Assembly: GCA_031264145.1 (NCBI GenBank)
Contig: JAISEK010000138.1
Span: forward strand, 1 to 64,000
DNA: 64,000 nt
Source of the DNA: Deltaproteobacteria bacterium
GTDB lineage: Bacteria; Desulfobacterota; Desulfarculia; Adiutricales; Adiutricaceae
Reading direction: 5' to 3'
A program made the position numbers and the translations under genes. Shown piece after piece: positions 38,300 to 48,124 of this stretch. Position 1 is the stretch's first letter, and each line of letters opens with the position of its first letter. The notes under the pieces are model-generated. The model searched no databases. It worked only from the letters and a program-made list of their open reading frames with translations, and was not told the DNA's origin.

Positions 38300-39280
38300 T
38301 CACCGCCTGGCGGCGTGGCGGACCCATTCCAGCCGCTCGTAGGGGATGCCCTGGGGAATGGTGCAGTCAGCCCCGATGATGACCCCTTCCCGGCCGGCCT
38401 CCTCCAGGAGGCGCCTGGTGAAGTCCTCTATGGCCCTCCGATCCCCGGTCTGGAGTAGGGAGCCGCTGGTGTTGGGGAAGCCACCCAGGACGGGGCGGCC
38501 CCCGAAAAGCCGCCGGCCCTGGCCCAGACTGACCTCCTCCACGTTGGCGGCCCAGCTGAAGACGTTGGCCGGAAAGTCCCGGTAGACGGCCAGGTTGTTC
38601 CTCACGCCGCCGTAACCGCAGATATGGAGGATGCTGCGGCCCTTGGCCTTGTTCGCGCCCTCCAGGATGTCCAGCTCGCCAGGGGCCAGGTGCTCCAGGT
38701 AAAACCCGTCCCCGAGCCTTCCCTGGTCCGGGTTCTGGACGCTCAGGTAAAGGCCGTCGGCCTGGCCTTCTCGGATGACGGCCTGCGACAGGGCCTTGAG
38801 CCCCTCCCCGATCCGGCTGATGGCCCCCAGGACGGCCCGCCTGTCCCTCCCGAGCCACTCCAGCAGACGTGGCCGGCCGATCATGAAGCGCAGGGTAGTG
38901 GCCGGACTGAAGACGTTATAGAAATAGAAGGTCCCTGGCTTGATGGCCCTGACCTCCTGGACCAGCCTGACCTGATCCCTTATCCAGACGTGGCCCTTGC
39001 CTATGGCCTCCAAGGCACCCAGGTCCCCGATTTCTCTGATGTCCATGGCCCCGTCCGCGAGAGGGTAGGTAAAATAGCCGTCGCTCATTATCTTGACAAG
39101 ATCGGGCCCGAAGCCGGTCAGGTACTCCCGGTGGCCTTGGACGTTGCGCTCCAGGATCGTGTGGTCTGAGAGGCCGTTCCCAGTCTCGGCATCGGCCAGG
39201 AAATGGAACCAGAAGCCCACCGGTACCCTTTCCACGGACTCGCAGTTGAGGACCTTTTCGACCAGTTCCCTGTCAGTCAT
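38300..39280 (-). CDS. UroD-family (MtaA-like) methyltransferase homologue
   Basis: A 326-residue TIM-barrel protein of the uroporphyrinogen decarboxylase (PF01208) superfamily. It starts DRELVEKVLNCESVERVPVGFWFHF and has HICGYGG (the His-x-Cys position used for zinc in MtaA/MtbA-type methyltransferases), ANVFSWAANVEEVSLGQGR and IIGADCTIP near the C-terminus, the second Cys. The retained Cys residues favour corrinoid methyl transfer over porphyrin decarboxylation, by inference. The start at 39278-39280 has GGAGGT; an 18-codon extension is unlikely. It is convergent with potABC and 53 bp away. Confidence 0.82.
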   Translation of the reverse strand: MTDRELVEKVLNCESVERVPVGFWFHFLADAETGNGLSDHTILERNVQGHREYLTGFGPDLVKIMSDGYFTYPLADGAMDIREIGDLGALEAIGKGHVWIRDQVRLVQEVRAIKPGTFYFYNVFSPATTLRFMIGRPRLLEWLGRDRRAVLGAISRIGEGLKALSQAVIREGQADGLYLSVQNPDQGRLGDGFYLEHLAPGELDILEGANKAKGRSILHICGYGGVRNNLAVYRDFPANVFSWAANVEEVSLGQGRRLFGGRPVLGGFPNTSGSLLQTGDRRAIEDFTRRLLEEAGREGVIIGADCTIPQGIPYERLEWVRHAARR

Positions 39281-40026
39281 GATAACCTCCGTTTGGCCGC
39301 CGCCCGGCCCGACAAATATTGCCGAATTTACCACGTCCTGGGGCCAGGGGACAACCTGGCCTTGAGCCGAGGGAGCAAGGGAACAGGCCCTGATAAAGTA
39401 TTACCAGTACATGCTGCGGCTTTTTTATATTCTTTTAGATATTTATCAAAAAATAATATCTTATGAACACAAATATATTATTATTTAAATATTGTTTATA
39501 TATTTTAATAATTTAATTTTTATACCGAGTGTCGTCTTATTTGTCCGCCGAGATAATACGCATAGGCCTCGTTCCATTTCGACTTCCGGGTCGAGTTCGG
39601 CGGTGTATGGCATAATGATTCCCACCACGCTCAACGGCGAACCCCGCAACGTCAGTGTCGTCAGCATGGGCGCAGGAAAGCCGCAAAGACATATGAGGTA
39701 TTATCGCAAGGCAACCGGGAGATACCGTCCGCCGCGATACGGGAGGTGGATTGACGCTTTTGCCAAGAAACTACCAATACAGCCGCGAGAGCTACCGGGC
39801 AGTCAGCGGGAAACGTCCAGGCAGCGACGTTTTGCCAGGCACTTCTTTTCGCACCCGAGCAATGGCCAAAGGCCGTTTGGGCCCGAGAGAGAGAGAGACA
39901 CACACACAGCATGGAGCCATTACCGAAGGAAGCCGCGCCGGCTACACCTATCGCCGCGCTTGGGCTATCGCGGCCAGGAACGAGCCGGATTAGGAGCAAC
40001 GCATCTGGCATTGTTGGGGTGACACA
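39281..40026. other. Gene-free spacer, AT-rich left half, simple repeat at right
   Basis: 39410-39530 is very AT-rich. A GA/CA simple repeat lies at about 39890-39910. Plus and minus frames across 39490-40020 have no recognisable protein features. This is the left edge of a segment with composition unlike the flanks. Confidence 0.4.
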
Positions 40027-40935
40027 GTGAACATATTGATTATCGGTGGCACCGGGTTTGTCGGGCTTGAATTGTCAAAGCGTCTCAAGGACGCGGGACA
40101 TATTATCACGCTCTTTCACAGAAACCACGCTGCGGGCTTGCCGTTCAAGCAAACGCTGGGTGACTGCGACAGCCCCGATGAACTGAGGATCAGCATCGGC
40201 AATGCCGAGCCCGACTGCGTAATCCATACGACGGCGATGAATAAACGGCACATCGCCGCCCTCGAAAAGGCTCTTACGACAACGATGCGCACAGTCATCA
40301 TCTCAAGCGCAGACGTGTATAAAGCGTTTGAGGTGTTTAACAGGCTGTCAGATGCGCCGATACAGGATGTTCCCCTGGTTGAAACGTCACCGCTCCGGGA
40401 TGTCCGCCACTTCTGCCGCTTTAACGGGGATGAGTACGAGAAAATCGATGTAGAAACCGCCGCGCTTGGAAGCAAGGTGATTGAGCCTGTCATCCTCCGC
40501 TTGGGCATGGTATTCGGCACGAACGATCCAAACCGCAGATTTCATGATAGAATCGAAGCCGCTCAAGACGGCTGCATAGCGCTTTCAGCGGATGCCGCCG
40601 CATGGAAAACATGCTACTGCGGCGTGAAAAATGCCGCTCTCGGCATAGAATTGGCCGCAGAGAAAGGAAAAGCCGGAGAGATATACAATCTTGCGGACAA
40701 AGATGCGTTCGCAGAATCGGAATGGTCCGCCAAAATTTGGGCCCTTTTGAATCATAATCCAAAAATAATCTTAATAGATGAAAAATCAAACACGGCAAAC
40801 TTTGCGCAGCACCTAATCTTGGACACAACAAAGATTAGACGGGAATTGGGATACGATGAACAGCATACGGCAGAACAGCATTTGGCCGAAATGATAGACT
40901 GCCATGCCGATTATTGGGAAGGCTGCCAGCCATGA
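40027..40935 (+). CDS. NAD-dependent epimerase/dehydratase family protein
   Basis: A 302-residue extended short-chain dehydrogenase. The N-terminal Rossmann motif is GGTGFVG (residues 7-13); a Ser-rich strand (VIISSADVYKAF) lies where the SDR catalytic Ser/Tyr are expected, and EIYNLAD resembles the epimerase C-terminal substrate-domain block. The start is GTG at 40027. Substrate unknown. Base composition and codon use are visibly less GC-rich than the surrounding genes, and together with the next three genes it looks acquired, possibly from a Firmicutes-like donor. Confidence 0.8.
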   Translation: MNILIIGGTGFVGLELSKRLKDAGHIITLFHRNHAAGLPFKQTLGDCDSPDELRISIGNAEPDCVIHTTAMNKRHIAALEKALTTTMRTVIISSADVYKAFEVFNRLSDAPIQDVPLVETSPLRDVRHFCRFNGDEYEKIDVETAALGSKVIEPVILRLGMVFGTNDPNRRFHDRIEAAQDGCIALSADAAAWKTCYCGVKNAALGIELAAEKGKAGEIYNLADKDAFAESEWSAKIWALLNHNPKIILIDEKSNTANFAQHLILDTTKIRRELGYDEQHTAEQHLAEMIDCHADYWEGCQP

Positions 40936-41433
40936 CTGCATCCTATCGGACATTTCCCCCGGCGAAATGCCCATCCGCTGGACAAACGTCTGGCTTGTGT
41001 ATGAAACGATGGCACCTGTGGCAGGGGGTATCATAACTCCCCGTCACCGTACCGGCCGGGAAAGAAGCCATGGCATCCATATCGCCATGCGGTGGCGGCA
41101 ATGCGGCACTTCCCCCCTATCGAGACATTTCCACGGCGTATTCCATTCCGCCCCGACAGACAAATTCAGCGTGAACTGGAACATAGTCGCCGGGGAAGCG
41201 GCCAAGCGGGAGTAACAACAGGGGCCAGGACCGATTCCACTCCCGACGGGATTTCCGAGGCCATCCACGCCGTAAACTCGACCATCGGCTAGAGCGGGCA
41301 AGCGCATTTCCCAAGCTCCTCAGGGCAACGCCGCAACACACGCTGGCGGAACGCCAGGCTAAGCCGCCGCGAATTTCCTGAGACTTGACGACACATGGGT
41401 CAGCGCAGGCGAGAGAAAAAGAGGTTAAACGAT
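40936..41433. other. Gene-free stretch inside the atypical island
   Basis: Frames at 40904-41215 (+) and 41117-41473 (-) lack recognisable features. Possibly decayed coding DNA; nothing assignable. Confidence 0.3.
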
Positions 41434-41712
41434 ATGGCGGCGAAAAAACCGAACAAGAAGCCCGTCTGCCCATACTGCGGGCGCAAAATGGTTCAGCAGT
41501 TTATTGGCTTGAAACATTGCAAATGCGGCATGAGCTGGAAGAAGGGCACGGGCTATTTCGAGCGTACCCAGGACATGGCGTTCATCTTGCTGCGGCAGAC
41601 CGTCAAAAAAGGCAAAAACGCAGTAAAGACAAAGCAAGTCCCAAGCATCCGATACCTAGACAACGACAAAGACGCCCAGTTCACCGGCAAGGAAAGATCT
41701 GGCGAACCGTGA
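41434..41712 (+). CDS. Small zinc-ribbon protein
   Basis: A 92-residue basic protein. CPYCG (Cys12, Cys15) and HCKCG (Cys29, Cys31) form a four-Cys zinc-ribbon-like site, followed by a charged tail. ATG at 41434 (MAAKKPN) is preceded by AGAGG; an ATG 13 codons upstream is possible. Its stop overlaps the GTG of the next gene, so it is probably co-translated. No function can be named. Confidence 0.6.
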   Translation: MAAKKPNKKPVCPYCGRKMVQQFIGLKHCKCGMSWKKGTGYFERTQDMAFILLRQTVKKGKNAVKTKQVPSIRYLDNDKDAQFTGKERSGEP

Positions 41713-42074
41713 CCCGCCGCGAGCTCATAGACTTCTGCCTGACGTTCCCCGCCGCTTATGAGGATTATCCTTTTGACACGGTGGCGGACGAGAACGCCAC
41801 CACGGTCATGCGCCACAGGGGGAACAAAAAAAGCTTCGCCCTCATCATGCGACATGCTGCCGAGTTGTGCCTAAATCTCAAATGTTCCCCAATAGAGGGC
41901 GATTTCCTGCGGAGAGCGTTCAAGAGCATCGTCCCCGGATGGCACATGAACAAGATCCACTGGATTTCCGTTGTCATGGGTGGCGACGTGCCGGACGATT
42001 TGACAAAGGCGTTGGTCGGGCAAAGCTACGACCTGATAAAACCGAAACTACGGAGAAAGGCGAGGGCAAAATGA
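41709..42074 (+). CDS. YjbR/MmcQ-family protein
   Basis: A 121-residue protein matching the small YjbR/MmcQ (DUF419) fold in length and motifs: N-terminal TRRELIDFCLTFP, PFD, a mid strand with KSFALIM, LCLNLKCSP, then PGWHMNKIHWISV and the end QSYDLIKPKL. Members have a CyaY-like fold and are often annotated DNA-binding, but function is unclear. The start is GTG at 41709, overlapping the preceding stop; the longer frame from 41385 is not homologous before that. The stop overlaps the start of the next gene (ATGA). Confidence 0.82.
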   Translation: MTRRELIDFCLTFPAAYEDYPFDTVADENATTVMRHRGNKKSFALIMRHAAELCLNLKCSPIEGDFLRRAFKSIVPGWHMNKIHWISVVMGGDVPDDLTKALVGQSYDLIKPKLRRKARAK

Positions 42075-42766
42075 AAATATCCGACCATATTGAAACGCTC
42101 AAACTGAGAACTAGTAACGGCGTGATTTACCCGACGCTGTTGCTCGATGGCGACCACCTGATTCTAGTGGACGCGGGATTTCCGGGACAAACGGGGCAGT
42201 TCGAGACGGCCTTGGCGGAAGCGGGGTTTGCGTCGGAGCAGCTGACAGGCATTGTCATCACGCATCAGGACATCGACCATATCGGCTGCGCCGCGGAACT
42301 GTCAGGACTTGCGCCAAACGCCGCCATTATGGCGCACACGACGGAAGTGCCGTATATCGACGGCAGCAAGACCCCTGTCAAACTGGCCGCGTTGGAAAGC
42401 CGCTATGATGAGCTGGATGGGACGATGAAGGCACTCTGCGACAATATGAGGCGAGGCTTCGCGAAGTGCCATGTCAAGATTGGGCGTCCACTGAATGACG
42501 GCGACGTCCTGCCCTATTGCGGCGGCATAGAGATCATACACTCGCCAGGGCATACGCCGGGGCATATCTGCCTCTTTATCCGTGGCGCAGGGGTGCTGAT
42601 AGCTGGGGACGCCTTGAATATCACAGATGGGCAGTTGACAGGCGCAAACCCCGTTCACACTTTGGATTGCGAACTGGCGCTGCAGTCGGAAGCCCGTTTG
42701 AGGAGCTATCCATGCAAACAGGTTATCTGCTACCACGGCGGGGTGCTGAAACTGACGGAGAATTGA
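42071..42766 (+). CDS. MBL-fold metallo-hydrolase
   Basis: A 231-residue metallo-beta-lactamase-fold protein. The metal motif reads THQDIDHIG (residues 64-72): the second His of the usual HxHxDH is Asp, a variation seen in some MBL subfamilies. SPGHTPGHICLF and IAGDALNI supply the next His and Asp ligands, and CYHGG the last. Substrate unknown (glyoxalase II-like, lactonase and thioesterase roles all occur in the family). The ATG at 42071 overlaps the yjbR-like stop, completing a tight three-gene cluster. Confidence 0.85.
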   Translation: MKISDHIETLKLRTSNGVIYPTLLLDGDHLILVDAGFPGQTGQFETALAEAGFASEQLTGIVITHQDIDHIGCAAELSGLAPNAAIMAHTTEVPYIDGSKTPVKLAALESRYDELDGTMKALCDNMRRGFAKCHVKIGRPLNDGDVLPYCGGIEIIHSPGHTPGHICLFIRGAGVLIAGDALNITDGQLTGANPVHTLDCELALQSEARLRSYPCKQVICYHGGVLKLTEN

Positions 42767-43486
42767 CCGGGGATGGATTGACCCGTGGAGTTGACTTCGG
42801 TGGCCGGGAAGGGCAATATGGCAGAATCGTGCTAATCTCTCCAGAGGTAGGGGGCCTTATCTTGATCCAGACCCCTCCCTACCCATGGACATCGAGGCTA
42901 TCGGCCAGCACATGTGGCCTAGGCAGCGTTTTGGACGCCCGAACAGGATCTCGCCGGGTGATCCCAATCACCATCTCCGTCAATGCCCCAGGACGATCCC
43001 GCGTCTGTTCGCCTATGAGGCCGGAACCAACCGGTGAGACCCGGAACTGCCACTTTTCCAGTTCCGGGCCCCCCTGCCTTCGGCGGGTGAGGACGCCGAC
43101 AAGCCGTCAGACTTTCAACTTTGATGATGCCGTAAATACCGCCCTTGAAAACACCAAAGCAGATAAGACATTATATCCGTTACCAGGGTTTTAGTTTAAC
43201 CTAACTCAAAAAACTGTGTTCCTGCATGACCATCAAAAATCATCTCCGGAAACCGGGACTTACGACAACCAGGTAAACTCACTTGTTTTTTATACAAAGC
43301 ACTGGTGCCAGGAATCCTCCCCGAGGACGCCTGGAAAACGCTTCTTCGCTATAGGCCAGGAACCGGCCAAGTCCACCTCCCGGCAAATTCGTAACGCTGG
43401 GCAACCTTTTTACTTAAAACTGGTCCGCGCCTTTTCCGGCAGTCCGACGAACAGGCGCGCCATTTGGCAGGTTGATGGAGTCCGCT
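42767..43486. other. Gene-free spacer
   Basis: No ORF supported. A hairpin CCCGGAACTG / CAGTTCCGGG at about 43035-43065 is present without a clear T run. 43110-43300 is more AT-rich and may contain the promoter of the vWA lipoprotein. Confidence 0.35.
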
Positions 43487-45004
43487 ATGAGATCATTGAA
43501 TTTTGGGGTTCTCCTGGCATTCGGGCTCCTGGGGCTGTTACTGACGGCGGCGGGCTGCGGCCAGCAAAGACATTATGCCGGGATGGGCGAGAGCTTCCGA
43601 GGGCCGGAGGCCCACAATACCGAGGAATACGCCGCCATCAACGAGACGGGCTTCACTTCCCCGATAATCAATCCCCTCTCTACTTTTTCGATCAACGTCG
43701 ACACGGCCTCCTACAGTCTGGTCAGGGCCAAGCTGGCCAAAGGCGACAAAATCACTCCAGACATGGTCAGGCTTGAGGAATTCGTCAACTATTTCAGCTA
43801 CCATTACCCTGAACCGGCCGATTCCGAGCCTATCGCCGTCTCCACCATGCTCTCCTCCTGCCCCTGGAACGGTTCCCGGAACCTTCTCCAGATAGGGCTC
43901 TCCACAAAGGACCTGGACATGTCCAAGGCCCCGCCCTCCAACCTGGTTCTGCTCCTTGACGTCTCAGGATCCATGGACAGTCCCGATAAAATCGGGCTAC
44001 TGCGCAAATCGTTCGCCCTTCTGGTCGAGAACCTGAGGGTTTCCGACAGGATCTCCATAGTGGTCTACGCCGGAAATGAGGCCACCTTGCTGGACGGGGC
44101 CACCGGGGCCGAACGGGCCAAAATACTGGAGGTCATAAATTCCCTCTACGCCGAGGGTTCCACGCATGGTGAAGCCGGCATCAGGGCCGCCTATGGCCTG
44201 GCCAGGAAAAACTTCATCAAGGGCGGCATCAACAGAATCCTCTTGGCCACCGACGGAGATTTTAACGTCGGCATCTCCAGTGAGGGCGATCTGGCCAGGT
44301 TCATCGGGACGATGCGGGACTCCGGCGTCTATCTATCCGTTCTGGGTTTCGGCATGGGCAATTACAAGGACAACAAGATGGAGGCCCTCTCCAAGAACGG
44401 CAACGGGAACATGTACTACATCGACGGCCTTCTGGAGGCCAAGAAGGTCCTGGTTGAGCAGATGGGTGCCACCCTGAACGCCGTGGCCGACGACGTCAAG
44501 GTCCAGGTCGAATTCAACCCGTCCTCGGTCAAGGCCTACCGCCTGCTCGGTTACGAGCACCGGCGCCTGGCGGCCGAGGATTTCGCCAATGACAGGGTCG
44601 ATGCCGGGGAAATTGGCAGCGGGCACAGCGTCACGGCCCTCTATGAGATTATCCCGTCCGACTCGGACGAGGAGGTTCCCGAGCTGGAGCTCAAGTACCA
44701 GAAGAAACCAGTCACGCAGAAATCCGCTGACCTGGGATCGGTCGCCATCCGCTGGAAGGACCCTGGCTCAAGCCAAAGCCGGCTGGCCGAGCATCGGGTG
44801 TTGAACGGCTCTTTTCTGGACAATCCACCTGACGATTTCCGCTGGGCGGCGGCGGCGGCCGAGTTGGCCCTGGTATTGGGCGAGTCCAGATACGCCCCAA
44901 AAGCCACGCTCAATGGTGCCCTGAAGATGGCAAAATCAACCGACTACAAAGAAGACGAGTACCGCAGGGAATTCGTGGCCTTACTTGAGAGAATGATCAA
45001 GTAG
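43487..45004 (+). CDS. YfbK-type von Willebrand factor A lipoprotein
   Basis: A 505-residue lipoprotein: signal peptide with lipobox LTAAGC, lipidated Cys24. A vWF_A N-terminal-type domain (SINVDTASYSLVR, EFVNYFSYHYPEP) is followed by a VWA domain whose MIDAS motif is DVSGSMDS from residue 158, and the C-terminal DUF3520-type region (KPVTQKSADL, GS-AIRWKDP). This is the YfbK architecture. The role is unknown; a metal-dependent envelope adhesion or assembly function is only a family guess. The ATG at 43487 has GGAG 7 nt upstream; an ATG at 43475 is in frame. Confidence 0.9.
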   Translation: MRSLNFGVLLAFGLLGLLLTAAGCGQQRHYAGMGESFRGPEAHNTEEYAAINETGFTSPIINPLSTFSINVDTASYSLVRAKLAKGDKITPDMVRLEEFVNYFSYHYPEPADSEPIAVSTMLSSCPWNGSRNLLQIGLSTKDLDMSKAPPSNLVLLLDVSGSMDSPDKIGLLRKSFALLVENLRVSDRISIVVYAGNEATLLDGATGAERAKILEVINSLYAEGSTHGEAGIRAAYGLARKNFIKGGINRILLATDGDFNVGISSEGDLARFIGTMRDSGVYLSVLGFGMGNYKDNKMEALSKNGNGNMYYIDGLLEAKKVLVEQMGATLNAVADDVKVQVEFNPSSVKAYRLLGYEHRRLAAEDFANDRVDAGEIGSGHSVTALYEIIPSDSDEEVPELELKYQKKPVTQKSADLGSVAIRWKDPGSSQSRLAEHRVLNGSFLDNPPDDFRWAAAAAELALVLGESRYAPKATLNGALKMAKSTDYKEDEYRREFVALLERMIK

Positions 45005-45507
45005 GAATCGGCGTCGATTGCCAGCCATGGCGGCACCTTGGCCCCGCGATTGGGCCATCTTTCTCTTGATAACGCTTGCAGCGGGCAAGACTTGCGGGCA
45101 AATCGCAGCCGGAAGGATTTCAAACACTTGGGGTCCATCGACAAAAGATATCCTGACCTTGGCCAGTCAACGTTATTCGGACCGCATGACATTAACTGCT
45201 GCCTAGACGAGGACACGCTGGTCAACCTTAGGATGGATTTTTTCCTCAATGATGGCGAAAACATCATGTGTTTTCGCCGTAAACTGGCGTCTTGTTTATT
45301 TTTGCTTTACGGTGGACAGGACCCTGGTGACGGGATGGACCTTGAGCTGGCCGCCGCTCGTCAAATAGCTATCTGCGATTTTACTTTTTTCTGATGTTCC
45401 CGGCTATAAATCAGCATTCCTATTTAAAAATGTAAATTCATATGCAATTCTATCTGAATATTTATGCTATATTGTCGCATAATTAACCCAGTTGGGCGAA
45501 TTGCTAA

Positions 45508-45789
45508 AGACCTGTCGCTGATTTGACGCCTCCCGAAATGTGGCTGGTCTTTCTAAAATACGCCCACATCGCCGAATGCGGTCCTCTAATCAAACGGATC
45601 GGCAACGCGAAGGGAAAAATCAAGATGGCCCATCAAGCTCTCTTGGATATCGACAGGAAAGAGCTGGAACTGATCGGGAGTCTGTCCGGCTAATGGGCCA
45701 GGAAAGACAAAGCTCCAGAAAGACTCGCCAAAGCCAACAACGCCAGAAATAATCTCCAAGTCGCCAGGCAAGGCCTCTATGGGCAATGA
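45508..45789 (+). pseudogene. Remnant of Rpn/PD-(D/E)XK nuclease-family transposase C-terminus
   Basis: The frame reads DLTPPEMWLVFLKYAHI, then a helical region and KMAHQALLDI, similar to the LT-LE-WL-FLKYA block that ends Rpn-family/PDDEXK_2 proteins. A stop at 45691-45693 interrupts it, and the frame then continues with a charged helical tail (RKDKAPERLAKANN) as expected for these proteins. The N-terminal nuclease part is missing; a stop at 45505 precedes it. The rest of 45005-46400 holds no recognised gene. Confidence 0.45.
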
Positions 45790-46400
45790 CCAAAATCATA
45801 AGCTCCCGCCATATGAAAATAACGGAAAACCCTTTTCAGCCGTCCGCATTCGCCTCAGTGGACAGTAAGGCGGACAGCCAGCCCTGATTCCTGGCGACCC
45901 TTTGCCAGTCTCCAAGCCCTTGTGGCCAAATTGTCTTCCCCATTGCCTTTCGTCTGTCATTGCGCCCAATCCGGGTCAAACGCCATTTTTCCGCTTGTTT
46001 TCCCGCCTGCCTGAGGCCCATTCCAAATCAAGGGATCCTCAAAATCGCCTCCACGTGGGCTCCAATGCCTTGCCCTCCTCATTTGCGGCCAGGCCGCATG
46101 TCAGGCCAGGGCCAGTCGGGCGGCCGGAAGACAAACTCCCCTGGACGTTCCCCGCAACGTCCAGACGCCGGCGGCCCAATAGACTTTTTTACCCTTCTAA
46201 TCTATAATCCAGGCAGGCAACGACTGGATCATGGAAGTTCCCCCGGGCCAGGCACCAGGCTCTTGGGATGGCCATTGATAGGCATGCGTCAGCCTTCAGT
46301 CGCGAGATACCACCTTGCCCCTAGAGGCCACCACATGGCCCGGCCATGGCCCGGGCGACATCCAGGCCATGGCGGACAGGGGGACGAAGAGGAATCACCC
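45790..46400. other. Gene-free spacer
   Basis: No recognised gene or RNA. It contains the leader of the isopropylmalate-type dehydrogenase gene. Confidence 0.35.
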
Positions 46401-47528
46401 ATGGATTACGACATAGCCGTCATCGCCGGTGACGGCATCGGCCCCGAGGTGACCGGCCAGGCCCTCAAGGCCCTCAAGGCCGCGGCTAGCCGCTTTGGCT
46501 TCGGCCTCAGGCTCAACGAGCTTCCCTACGGGGCCAACCACTTCCTGGCGACTGGCCAGATATTGCCGGAAGAGGCTTTGTCCGAGATTGGATCGGCCCG
46601 GGCCCTCCTGTTGGGGGCCGTGGGCGATCCCAGGGTACCCATGGGCCCGCTTGAGCAGGAGCTTCTGCTGGCCCTGAGGTTCCATTTCGACCTCTACGCG
46701 AACCTAAGGCCGGCCAAGTCATGGCCCCAGGCCAAGGTACCCATAAATACCGTGCCCCCTGGGAAAGACCTTGACATCCTGGTGGTCAGGGAGAACACCG
46801 AGGACTTCTACATGGGCCTCGGCGGCCGGGGCCAGGGCGGCTGGAGCGGCCAAATCTCGGCCAAGAGGGGCCAGTACCTCCTCTCCGGCCAGGTCGGGCT
46901 GAGGGTGGACCCGGGCCGGGACATGGCCGTGGCCCTGGGCATCCTCACGGCCCCCGCTGTCGAGCGCATAGCCCGGAAGGCCTTCGGTCTGGCCACGCTC
47001 AGAGGCGACGGACATATCCACGTGGCCAGCAAGGCCAACGCTGTCCCCCAGCTCTACGGCTTCTGGGACGAGCAGGTCGGGCTGGCGGCCAGGGACTATC
47101 CCGGGATATCCCCAAGGCGCATGAACGTGGACAACCTCTGCTACCAGCTCCCCCGGGCCCCCATGGACTTCGGGGTCATCCTCTGCCCCAACCTCTTCGG
47201 CGACATCGTGAGCGACCTGGCCTCCTCCCTCATAGGCGGCCTGGGCCTGTCTCCCTCGGCCAACATCGGTGACGGCCTTTCCATGTTCGAGCCGGTCCAC
47301 GGCTCGGCCCCGGACATAGCCGGGACCGGAAGGGCCAACCCGCTGGCGTCCATCCTCTCGGGAGCCCTCATGCTTGGCCATCTGGGCGAGGGGGAGGCGG
47401 CGGCGGCCATAGAGGGTGCCGTCAGGGAATATCTCCGGGAGGGCCAGGATCTGCCATTCGAGATCGGCGGCCAGGCAGGCTTTGAGCAAGTCGGCCAGTT
47501 GGTGGCCCAGAGGATCTCGGACAAATGA
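46401..47528 (+). CDS. Isocitrate/isopropylmalate dehydrogenase family protein
   Basis: A 375-residue NAD(P)-dependent beta-decarboxylating dehydrogenase. GDGIGPEVT, RENTEDFYMG, a central Lys in SKANAVP, NLFGDIVSDLASSLIGGLG and the nucleotide loop FEPVHGSAPDIAG are all present. The NTEDFYMG substrate loop resembles tartrate/homoisocitrate-type members as much as LeuB, and there are no leuA, leuC or leuD genes nearby, so leuB is not assigned. The ATG at 46401 has GAGGAA upstream. Its stop overlaps the gmhB start (ATGA). Confidence 0.88.
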   Translation: MDYDIAVIAGDGIGPEVTGQALKALKAAASRFGFGLRLNELPYGANHFLATGQILPEEALSEIGSARALLLGAVGDPRVPMGPLEQELLLALRFHFDLYANLRPAKSWPQAKVPINTVPPGKDLDILVVRENTEDFYMGLGGRGQGGWSGQISAKRGQYLLSGQVGLRVDPGRDMAVALGILTAPAVERIARKAFGLATLRGDGHIHVASKANAVPQLYGFWDEQVGLAARDYPGISPRRMNVDNLCYQLPRAPMDFGVILCPNLFGDIVSDLASSLIGGLGLSPSANIGDGLSMFEPVHGSAPDIAGTGRANPLASILSGALMLGHLGEGEAAAAIEGAVREYLREGQDLPFEIGGQAGFEQVGQLVAQRISDK

Positions 47529-48124
47529 CGGACCTCCCAGCGGGCCTCGGGCCCGAGCGCAAGGAGCCCAGGCCAGCCGTCTTCATTGACCGCGACGGCA
47601 CCCTCAACCATGACAGCGGCTATCTTTACAAATTCGAGGACTTCAGGTGGATAGAGGGCGTCCCCGAGGCCCTCTCGCGGCTCAAGGCCGCCGGCCTGGC
47701 CCTGGCCGTGGTGACCAACCAGTCCGGCGTGGCCAGAGGGATATACTCACTCGCCGACGTGAGGCTCATCCACGAGAGGATTGACCAGGATCTCCGGGCC
47801 AGGCAGGGCATGGCCCTTGACGGCTGGTACTTCTGCCCACACCACCCTGACCGAGGCCAGTGCCAATGCCGCAAACCAGCCCCCGGCCTTTTGCTCGCGG
47901 CGGCGGCCGATCTAGGCCTGGACATAGCCCGCTCCTACATGGTCGGCGACAAGTCGCTGGACGTCCAGGCCGGCCTAGCGGCTGGGGTCCGGCTGGCTAT
48001 CCTGGTCTTGACGGGATATGGGCCACAGGCCAGAAAAAACTTGCCCGAGGGCACCATGGTGGCCGATAGCTTCCCCCAGGCCGCCGAGCTGATCCTCAGT
48101 GACTTTTCCGCCGGCCAGCCGTAG
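47525..48124 (+). CDS. gmhB: D-glycero-D-manno-heptose-1,7-bisphosphate 7-phosphatase
   Basis: A 199-residue HAD-superfamily phosphatase for ADP-heptose synthesis, used for LPS inner core. The nucleophile motif is FIDRDGTLN, TNQSGVARG is the second motif, and the zinc loop CPHHPDRGQCQCRKP is the GmhB hallmark. GDKSLDVQAG gives the last acidic motif. It overlaps the preceding dehydrogenase stop by 4 bp, so they are translationally coupled although functionally unrelated. Presence of gmhB implies a heptose-containing outer membrane. Confidence 0.94.
   Translation: MTDLPAGLGPERKEPRPAVFIDRDGTLNHDSGYLYKFEDFRWIEGVPEALSRLKAAGLALAVVTNQSGVARGIYSLADVRLIHERIDQDLRARQGMALDGWYFCPHHPDRGQCQCRKPAPGLLLAAAADLGLDIARSYMVGDKSLDVQAGLAAGVRLAILVLTGYGPQARKNLPEGTMVADSFPQAAELILSDFSAGQP

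Noticed and set aside
39492-40022. ORFs on both strands upstream of the epimerase
   Set aside because: Opposing frames overlap fully and neither has recognisable features; a simple repeat runs through them.
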